This document shows, one piece after another, positions 22,501 to 30,519 of a stretch of 64,000 nucleotides of DNA. The notes under the pieces were generated by a model. It did no database searches. It saw only the letters and a list, made by a program, of their open reading frames with translations, and had not been told where the DNA came from. The stretch is from Persicaria tinctoria (taxonomy: Eukaryota > Streptophyta > Magnoliopsida > Caryophyllales > Polygonaceae): positions 85,828,627 through 85,892,626 of the forward strand of contig JBANSL010000004.1 in the NCBI GenBank assembly GCA_037127255.1. The letters are read 5' to 3'. A program made the translations under genes and the position numbers. The number at the start of each line of letters is the position of its first letter. Position 1 is the stretch's first letter.

Positions 22501-24496
22501 AAAACTTGAAGAGCTTCCTGCACGCGTAGATGATTTAGTAAGAAGGGTTGAAAAGCTCGAAGAATTGCCTGCACGTCTAAATGAGCTGGGCTTTCGTGTT
22601 GATAGGGCGGTTGAACTTGTTGCAATGGTGACAGACCTGATGGAAAAGTACAATTCCCTTGAGAACAGGGTAACACTGCATGAATCTACTGTTGCAAGGT
22701 CACAGTCATCTGTCAACATTGATCAATCAAGTACCAAAGTGGTGAATGCTGACATGAAGATGGGTGTTATCGTTGAGGATGCTATTGCTGAGCAGGAAGC
22801 TGAGTTGGATTCACCCAAAGATTGTAATCAAATGAAGACATCTTCCTGTGGTGATGAGAGAGATGAAGCCCAAAGAATTACAGGTGATGTTGTGGTTCCG
22901 GAGTCTATCATTCCTGTCACATTGGTTGAAGGACAGAGGACAATAGAGTCAGATTCAGCTCAATATGCTGTTGATCTAGGCCGTGATTCTGATTTGATGT
23001 CCATGGAGCCAAGAGTTGAAGATGCTGACAGGGGACCGCAGAGCACCAGTGAGGATGTAGGAGCTGACCTGCTAGTGAAGCCAAGCAGTGAGGAGTGTAA
23101 GGATGTTGGTACCCCATTAGGTGGCCAGGTTGATGGGGACGAGAAGGCTGACATTGCAGTAACTCCACCTCCTACCATTGCACCACCAGGGACTATCATC
23201 CTCGATTCTCCTGAAGGTGATGAAAATGCTGACAAGCTTCCATTGCCTGTAGCGACTGACTGGGTTGCCTTCAGTAAGCACCCTAAAGTAGTCGAAGAGA
23301 TTGAAGAACTCAGGCGATCCAAGCGTATCCCAAAAGCGAGTACTTTTCTGACGAGTCCATTTGAGCAGCAAGGAAAGAAAGGAAGGTGGCCCAAGCACAA
23401 TGTTAACAAGTCGCTTTTAAGTGAAGACGATCATGAGTTCTTGTACAAAACTATGAAGAGTAATCGGTATTTTTTTTTATCTTTTTACTCGTTATATAAT
23501 CATTAACTGTCTTGCGCTGACACCTCCACCTGTTATGACTCTGTGTTTAATTCATAATTTTTGCTTGTTTTCAGGGATTTTTCTGTCGTTGTTGCTTCCG
23601 GAAGAGTTGATAAATCATTTTTTAAACCAATTCTTAACAAGGACATGTGGCTGGAGTGTTCGGTAAACGATCTGGCAGCAATTATATTTCATATTGTTTG
23701 TCTTTTGGTTTTTGTTTATTGATATTTGTCGTTGTATACCTAGCGCTGACAGTAGCTTGTTACTGTGTGTTGTAGCATATTGAAGCAGGGTTGTATTATT
23801 TGAGGAAGAGGATCCATGAGGAAGCCGATAAGTATGCAGAGGTCATTGTCCTTGATTGGCTTTTCTATCAGAACTACCTGCCAGCTTGCGCTAAAGCCTA
23901 CAAAGCAGATTTGCCTGTGTCAGACATGATTGGGAGCTATTTCCTTGGTCTTTTCCCTGACCAGTATGGCAAACCATGGGCGTCTGCAAACAGGATTTAC
24001 ACACCCTTTAACGTCATTAACAAACACTGGGTTGCCTTAGAGATCATAATTGATCAGAAGGTGATCAATGTCTATGACTGCAATGTCTACGGTGTCGGCA
24101 AGGGTGTAGTAGATGCAGAACTGCAGCCTATTGCTCACTGGCTTCCTATACACCTGGAGAAGTGCGGAATATATGAAAAATTTAGCACCACACCATTTGA
24201 GATAAGGAAGGTCCCTGACATGGTCCATGATAAATCTGGGTTTGTACTCTTACCTAACTTTTATATTAATTGTTGACATACATTTACTTTCTGTTTATCT
24301 GTTGTTGACACACCCCTATTTGTCTGCGCTTGTGAGTGTGTGCAGAAGTGCTTGCGGGGTGTTTACAGTGAAAGCAATCGAGGCTGTTGTATTTGGCGGA
24401 GATGTCACCACAATCACATATGAGAAGCTATCCCGCTACTACAGAGAGCTTATTTGCTCAGCCTTGATCAAGGAGTCTTGGAGCTTCATAATTTGA
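19579..24496 (+). CDS. DUF1985 plus C48 (Ulp1-like) protein of the Mutator-like element, VANC-like
   Basis: Eight exons can be read: 19579-19594, 19977-20017, 20114-20773, 20932-21078, 21167-23466, 23575-23662, 23776-24239, 24346-24496. All introns are GT-AG and the frame stays open, giving 1,288 residues. Residues about 20-290 are DUF1985-like (FSLAEFHVMTGLPCG). Exon 5 is a long acidic, basic-patched linker with a heptad-like repeat (RIEKLEELPARVDDLV, then RVEKLEELPARLNEL). Exons 7-8 form a C48 peptidase fold with His1168 (NKHWVALEI), Asp1185 (VYDCN) and Cys1242 (SACGVF). The glutamine expected six residues before the cysteine is replaced by Asp, so SUMO-protease activity is doubtful. Arabidopsis VANC anti-silencing proteins carry DUF1985; a similar role is inferred. 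Confidence 0.85.
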
Positions 24497-24967
24497 GCAA
24501 TGCTGACACTATCATTCTGAGTTCTTAGTTTAAGTGACATTGTAGTTGGATATGAAGGTGGATCTTAACTGTATGTATTTTGTTGACATCATTATTCTGG
24601 GTTTGGATATTAACTACTTCCACTGAACATCGTTCGCGTATATTGAAATGTATGTATTTTGTTGTGTTTAACGTACTTATTCGGAACTAAGTATCTGGTT
24701 TTTTACATTAGATCGAATTTGATATAGTCTCCAATCACATACAATGTAAAAAATCCAATATGACATACAGCAATGCTGAAAACATATGGGAATGTATCAG
24801 TGTCAGCATTGCCCATAATGCTGACATGGGGTTATGTAAACTATGAAAAAAGTAATTTCCAAAACAGAATCAGGTTTATGATATGCAATATATATAATGC
24901 TGACATGGGATTGTATCCTAGAAGTATATGATATAAAGCGAGCCGGTCTCAAGCAATGCTGACACCA
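24497..24967. other. Spacer between the two convergent genes of the element
   Basis: The 3' regions of both genes meet here. There is no coding sequence. Five exact copies of the heptamer lie in 470 bp (about 24502, 24805, 24826, 24898, 24956), the densest run in the element. No clear poly(A) signals can be singled out. Confidence 0.6.
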
Positions 24968-27374
24968 TCATTTTCTGGAGTACTTCAGTCTTCTCTTTAG
25001 CTCACACTTAGGCAACAGTCTATTAGAGGGAGGTCTTCCTGGTCCCCTCTTAACAACAGGGGGGTAACACTTTATAGATCTTATTGCTTCAGGGACGCCT
25101 GATTCATCGTCTGTCAGCACTGGGTATATTGTTTCAGCATAAGCTAATTTCCAAGCATCAGTTGTGTAAAATCTGGCAACAAAGTCTGATATATTTGCCT
25201 TAACCTTCATGATGGCTGAAAGAGCATGAACACATGGGATCTTCTCTATATCGAAAAACTTGCAAGTGCATGTTTTTGCTGACAGGTCCACTATTGCATG
25301 AGACCCTTGCCCTTTTACTTCAAATTTATATTCATCCAGCCTCTGAACTTTGTATTCTCTAGCTTGATCTTGCAGGTTCCTAATCAAATCAAGTACTGCT
25401 GGTGTCAGCGTGTCCTCATGTTTGGATGCCTTTTCTCTACGCTCTTGGAACCATTCCCCGAGTTTCTCTCTAGCAAAATTCAACAGTGCAACAATAGGGT
25501 AATTTTTCTTCCCCTTGAAGATGGAATTTAAGCTCTCTGCATTATTAGATGTCATCATGTTGTATCTGGTGATTGGTGAATGTGCTCTAGCCCACCTATG
25601 TACTCCTGCTGACACTATATAGGTCGCCATCTTCGGGCAGCTTTCCCTTATGCGGTTAAAATATTTGTCGAACTCCCCAGTACTATAACTATCCGCTGCT
25701 TTCTTGAACCAATTTCCCAAGTATCTTTTCTTGAATGTGCTTCTAATATTTTGTTCCATGTGCCATCTACAAAGGCAGTGATGTGCACTGGGGTAAACCA
25801 AGCCAATTGCTCTTGCAATGCTGACATGTCTATCAGACACAAACACCAGATCATTTGATGGAGGAACAACCCTCATCAGCTGGCGAAGAAACCACTCCCA
25901 AGAGCTGTTGTTTTCTGTGTCAGCAATGGCAAATGCAAGGGGGAAAATATTTCTGTTTGCATCTTGCGCTACTGCCCCAAGCAAAGTCCCTTTGTATTTC
26001 CCAGTTAAAAATGTTCCATCAATAACAACAACCTGTAAAATAATGATCATAAGTTGTGCGATGACAAAGGAATATTCAAAAGCGATCTGTGCTGACACTG
26101 ATAAGTTTATACCTTTTTCAATGCAGGGAAGGCCCGAATGCACTGCCCAAATGATAAAAACAAGTATTTAAACCTGCCATCATCATCTGTTGAAATCAAT
26201 GCAACAGTTCCATCATTTTTCTCCATAATCATGTGACAAAATAATGGCAAGTCAGCAAAATTTGACTCCGGTGTCCCTCTGTCCCTTTCTTGTGCAATTC
26301 TTCTTGACTTCCATGCTGTCCAATAACTAATGGGAATTCTTTTTTCAGTCCTCATTTTATCCATTATCTGCTTTGGATTGTAGCCGCTGTTGACACTGTA
26401 ATAATGCATACATTAGAATGAATGATGCGATACCTGAACTGAGTGTTACTTTGATGATAAAATATAGACACTTACACTGGCTGGATTATGCTTGCTACCA
26501 CTGAGGAAGGTGCTTGCCTGCAATTGCTTGTTCTCACACCCCATGTGCATGTGTGCAAACCATTGTACGCTGACACATCATAGCAATTCTGAGAAACAGT
26601 ATTTACGTGTAACTTCCATCTGCAGCTAGTATCCACGCAATGCGCCCTAAAATACTTGGGTTCAGATCTCGTTACTCGGTACCCAAATATTTCTGTTACC
26701 GATAATATACGTAAAGCATCCTTCATTTCCTTCTTTGATTCAAAGGTTCTCCCAATGTACATTGTGCTGGATGAGGTATTATTGAAACTACTCATGCTAG
26801 AGCTGTCATCCTTGCAATCTTCAATTGTTTTATCTCTACTGCGCATGGAAGAGTACAACCTCCTCCAGGTGTCAGCATCACAGTCAATGTCATTATCATC
26901 CTCCATATCATCATCCATATCATCATTCATGTCATCTGACCCCACCGTCTGCATTTGAGGGTCAGCAATCACATGATCTTGGTCCCTGTCATACTCAATC
27001 AATCCAACTGATTTCACACTCTCCCTGTCAGCATTGTCAACAATTGCAAGTGGTTGTGCCTGTATGCTGACACACAACTCAACAGCATAGTCTACACCAT
27101 CTAGTGCTGATATATCGAGGAATTCTTTCAAATCAGTATCACAATCAACTATAAGGGGGGCTTTGAGCTTTTTGCATGGGTGCAAATGACTAAATTGCAA
27201 TTCAAGAACACTGTCTACATTGAATCTAGTGCACACCTTTCTCTTCAAGTCTTGTAGTGTTGTTGAATCATATAGCAAAAACACCTTTGATGTTGTATTT
27301 CCAACAAATTCCAGGCCTGTGTCAGCAAACACCCAAGATCCACCAAATACTACTGTAATCACATGAGGTTCCAT
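24968..27374 (-). CDS. MuDR-type transposase of the Mutator-like element
   Basis: Three exons: 27374-26476, 26395-26113 and 26032-24968, with junctions AGT|GTAAGT / TTACAG|TGTC and AAG|GTATAA / TTACAG|GTTG. The frame gives 748 residues, a normal length for the family. In order: an N-terminal PB1-like segment (VVFGGSWVF), an acidic linker, the MuDR DNA-binding domain (IGRTFESKKEMKDAL; YRVTRSEPKYFRAHC), the MULE catalytic domain with Asp399 (VVVIDGTFL), Asp461 (LVFVSDRHVSIARA) and Glu560 (MTSNNAESLNSIF), a SWIM zinc finger (CTCKFFDIEKIPCVHAL) and an AT-hook (RGPGRPPSNR). It cuts and pastes the element by binding its ends. No damage is seen, so it may be functional. Confidence 0.93.
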
Positions 27375-28153
27375 TTATGATTGACCTATCAATTAAATAG
27401 AGACAGTATGCAAACAATCAGGGTCACAACGAGTTTACTCTGATTCCATGTCAGCATGATAGATATAAGTTAGATACAGGCAATATGTATACAAGTACAA
27501 TGAATTGCATTTGATTCCGTGTCAGCATGATAGAAATAAGTTAGATACATGGCACTTATTTACGAAATCTCAGACAGTGTCAGCATTATACAACGAGGCT
27601 AGAAATCAAAACAGATCTATGTAGAACAATTCATACAATTAATTTCTTTCAATTCATTCAAGTACAGCATTTCGAATTCATCCAACAGAGATATTTTTAA
27701 GGATCGTGATGTTGACAGATCTAGCAGATCGACGAAGAACCTGAAACTCTATATATTGTTGACGACTTACTGTGATTTGTATCGAAACAGTAACAACTGA
27801 AGTCGAAATTACAAGATCTACACTATACGAGTTCATCTATTGGATATAAAACGAAATTTACAAACGAAATTTACAGATCTATGAACGACAGATCTACCAA
27901 TTATACGAATGCTGACATCAAAACCAGAATTCAGTAATTCTATGATATCAGATAGATGTAGCGATAGATGTAGTACCGAAAATTGGCGTTGATCGGCGTT
28001 GATCAATACATACAGGCTACCGCGATCGAAAATCGGAGGGAGGTCTATCTCGTGTCAGCGTCGGAGAGATCGGGGGGAGGGTGCGCGTGTCCCGTGTATA
28101 TTTTGGCAAAATTCCCAAAATTGTGTATATTATGCTAATATGGCCTCCATATA

Positions 28154-28169
28154 TGTATATTTCGCAAAT
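28154..28169 (-). repeat. Right terminal repeat core of the Mutator-like element
   Basis: Inverted, it reads ATTTGCGAAATATACA, matching the left end at 19358-19373 at 15 of 16 positions (ATTAGCGAAATATACA). It lies six bases inside the right target duplication. This is the longest clean match between the two ends. Confidence 0.75.
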
Positions 28170-28175
28170 CGCCCC

Positions 28176-28184
28176 TATTAAAAT
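28176..28184. repeat. Target-site duplication, right (Mutator-like element)
   Basis: TATTAAAAT, identical to 19313-19321. Confidence 0.85.
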
Positions 28185-28532
28185 TAACAACGACAAAGTG
28201 GCATTTGATTTAACTTGGCTACCATTTAGTACATCGAAGAACGAATAGTTATACAATTTTTTAATAGAACGAGAAAGAGTTAATTTGGGTGTGAAAAGAG
28301 ACCCGGCCCATGACAGATGAAGTTTTGTTACACCTCTTGAGGGTCGACAGAAATAGTCTATGGCGTTGGCTCCCTTGCTTGTCAATCGACTTGAGGTTAG
28401 CTTCGACCAACTGTGTGTTCGATCTTAGAAGAGACAAAACATCTGAACTGTGTGACAATGTTTTCTTTTTCAAGGTACCTTTCAGTTTCACAAGCAATTG
28501 AAACTGTTGGAGCCTTTAAATCCTTCCCAGTT
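28185..28532. other. Non-coding; carries a scrap of the duplicated block
   Basis: No gene. Around 28352-28412 the sequence resembles the duplicated block at about 8145-8180, 8325 and 56000-56200 (GTCAATCGACTT and GTTAGCTTCGACCAA phrases), here brought close together. It is native sequence originally upstream of R1. Confidence 0.5.
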
Positions 28533-28735
28533 CACTACAAGAAAAGTGACTTTGGGCGACTAAATTTTAAAAATTGGGGTGACAGATTTCTTTTTGTCGC
28601 CCAAACTAACTCTTTTGTGACAAAAATGATTTTAGTCACACGAAACATATTTTTAGTGATGAAAATCGAAATCTATCGCCCATACAAACGCATGGGGCTA
28701 CAAAAAGGGGTCTTTTTGTCGCCCAACTAATGTGT
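28533..28735 (+). mobile_element. CACTA (En/Spm-type) transposon terminus, truncated
   Basis: Starts CACTACAAGAAAAGTGAC, a typical plant CACTA terminal repeat. A subterminal motif follows in both orientations: TGGGCGAC at about 28553 and TCGCCCA-type at about 28596, 28676 and 28718. No second terminus or transposase is found before the LINE at 28915, so only one end remains. A CACTA-derived miniature element is the alternative. Confidence 0.7.
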
Positions 28736-28914
28736 TATTTTAATAAATAAATCGTCTGTGCGCTCTCTCTCTTTATTCTCATATCTGAAACCCTAAAACA
28801 AGCCTATCGTCGTTCTCCTCGGCCGCCATGGCTAAATTCCTACCTTAGCGTCCACCTTTGTAGTCTCTCCTTCACCTCTAATCCTGAAACGTTCGTTGTA
28901 CAAAATCCTGAAAA
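28736..28914. other. Leader-like sequence between CACTA end and LINE
   Basis: Contains a CT-rich tract at about 28760-28780 and CTGAAACCCTAAAACAAGCC, the look of a plant 5' leader, then GCCGCCATGGCT followed by a stop after six codons. It may be the internal 5' part of the truncated CACTA element. No gene can be supported. Confidence 0.35.
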
Positions 28915-30056
28915 GGTAAATATATATAAGAGGGTATAATAGTTACAAAAGTAGACCGAATCGAAAGGTCGATCAATAAGATGGCACTACCGCCAATCCG
29001 CCATATCTCCAACCAATCCCCTATACAAAAGTGAGTCCTATCCCGTCTCTAACAATCAAAGACTCTATATCCCAAGCTAATAGTCTACCTCGAGATCCTA
29101 TCTAATCATTTCTTCTTTCGATGTGTTTTGCATTTACATATAATAGACAATCTGGTTTTACAAGCCCCATAATCTGCCCAGCCCAAATTGATGGGGTACA
29201 AGTGTCCATGTTGAAGACGACCCCATTTCTAGCTTTCCAAATGAAGTAAATGAACGCTGCAAAGATCAGTAATTTCGCTTGATAAATCAGCCCCTTCCTT
29301 ATTGAAGTCCTCTCGGCTGCAAACCAGCTTAACCAACCCTCAATGTCATCACCCCTACTTGGCTACTTGGTAGCTCAGCCCACATCCACACAATCTCCTT
29401 TGCTTCACGTAGAGCTGGGCACATAAATCACAGATGTTCCTCATACTCTTCCTGTGTATAGCATAATGGACAAGCCACTGCCTCCTCTCCCTTCCAGTGC
29501 TTCACAATCCGTCCCGTCTGAAGCCGTTTTTATGAAGGAGCATTGCCAGTACTGTATCCCTTTCCTTAAGATCGGCCCCCAGCCCACGTGAGTCCCACGA
29601 TGCCTAAGCAGATTGTATACATCGCTTAGTCATAATAAGCTCACCTACTTGTCAGGTCATCTTCTCCTGATGAGCAGCACCCTCGGCCCTCAATCCCTCT
29701 CTGAGCTCATCTCTGACGTTCAGAATATTCTTCCAGACCCATGAATCATGCGCTCGAGGCCTGACATCCCAGAAGTCGGACCCCTTAAGTTGGTTCTCAT
29801 CGACCCATCTGCTCCCAAGACTCTGTCTCTCTAGATCTAACTCTTTCACCAACTTGGATATATAGATTGCTCTTGTTCCACACAAGGATGTCCTGGACCG
29901 CCAAACCACCCTCATAATTTGCACTGATCCCTCATCAGCATGGCAAAATAACAAAAGGTCATCGGCAAATGCTAGATGAACAAGCTGAAGGTCCTTACAT
30001 TTAGGATGGAAGTTGAAATTCGGGTTCTGAACTGCTTCCTTCAACATTCTGTTCAA
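28915..30056 (-). pseudogene. LINE 3' half: reverse transcriptase remnant and zinc-binding domain
   Basis: On the minus strand the fragment opens with reverse-transcriptase motifs (KCKDLQLVHLAFADDLLLFC, including the FADD catalytic pair) at about 30015-29930. After a deletion it runs through DSWVWKNILNVRDELR to a zinc-binding reverse-transcriptase domain (CPLCYTQEEYEEHL followed by a stop where a Cys/Phe-rich segment should continue). The 3' part reaches about 28915. Frame breaks, an internal deletion and lack of the 5' half make it inactive. It is not simply the missing half of the LINE at 2719-4085, whose insertion context differs. Confidence 0.75.
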
Positions 30057-30175
30057 CAGGCTGAAACAAGATCAGATTTAACCTTTTTTTTATCAGATTC
30101 TCACTAAATATTGGATTCTGTAAAACCAAGCCATAAGAAATGCTGAAACATGATCAGATTTAATGAGCCACCATA

Positions 30176-30426
30176 TGTTGGCCGGTGTTGCTGTTAGGAT
30201 CCGGGTTATATGTAATATGGGTACCGGGTTATATCATTTACAAGCGGGCTTTACTAAGCCTTGTAATACTGGGCCTATAAAAGCCCATGACCTTGTTTTC
30301 TGGAATTCATTCAACATACAGAAATACAAAACACTTCCCTCCATTTCTCTTCATCTCTCTCACGCTCTCCTCCAGATACGAATTCCAGATCTTCGACATT
30401 CATGAAGTCAGATCTGTAATCCAACA
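30176..30426 (+). repeat. 5' LTR of Copia C
   Basis: The 3' edge is fixed by the primer-binding site TGGTATCAGAGC at 30427. The 5' edge is chosen at TGTTGG because it is the inverted partner of CCAACA; TGTTAGG at about 30191 is a second possibility. A possible TATA-type CCTATAAAAGCC lies at about 30275-30286. Confidence 0.6.
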
Positions 30427-30519
30427 TGGTATCAGAGCAGATCTAACGATCTGGTTTGATTTCGCTTGTCAATTTCCCAATTTCAAGCTCATTTCCGCCA
30501 TAGCTGATTTCTTCGAAGC

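Larger units (their letters stand above)
19784..28060. repeat. Dispersed heptamer GCTGACA/TGTCAGC, about 40 exact copies
   Basis: By eye I count about 40 exact copies between about 19784 and 28060 in both orientations, often as AATGCTGACA. Examples are about 19787, 20825, 20853, 20880, 22127, 22235, 24502, 24805, 24826, 24898, 25818, 27449, 27519 and 27576. Related forms (GTTGACA, GCTGACG, GCTGACC) add more. Chance expectation for a 7-mer on both strands over 8.9 kb is about one. Copies lie in exons, introns, the intergenic spacer and the transposase upstream region. I noticed only two elsewhere in the window (about 6066 and 8900). Confidence 0.85.
19322..28175. mobile_element. Complete Mutator-like element with transposase and DUF1985-C48 gene (8,854 bp)
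   Basis: The ends are set by the 9-bp duplication TATTAAAAT. The two termini share GCGAAATATACA in inverted orientation (left 19362-19373, right about 28155-28166) and, further in, an inverted ACACGCGCAC (about 19412 and 28085), so terminal repeats are short and degenerate. Inside are two convergent spliced genes, a transposase (27374-24968, minus) and a DUF1985/C48 gene (19579-24496, plus), both without frame breaks. The element is therefore a candidate autonomous copy. Its body is saturated with the heptamer GCTGACA. It lies 278 bp upstream of the R1 start codon, divergent from R1. Confidence 0.92.

Noticed and set aside
21217..23409. Several 60-150-codon frames on the minus strand
   Set aside because: Shadows of the long exon 5 of the DUF1985 gene, which has biased composition.
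26114..26143. Transposase starting at 26143 as an unspliced frame
   Set aside because: The residues from 26143 to 26033 are intron 2 (GTATAA to TTACAG); splicing joins the catalytic domain to the upstream DNA-binding exons.
2719..30056. The two LINE fragments as halves of a single element
   Set aside because: They lack a shared breakpoint and lie in different contexts; sequence does not support that they were once contiguous.
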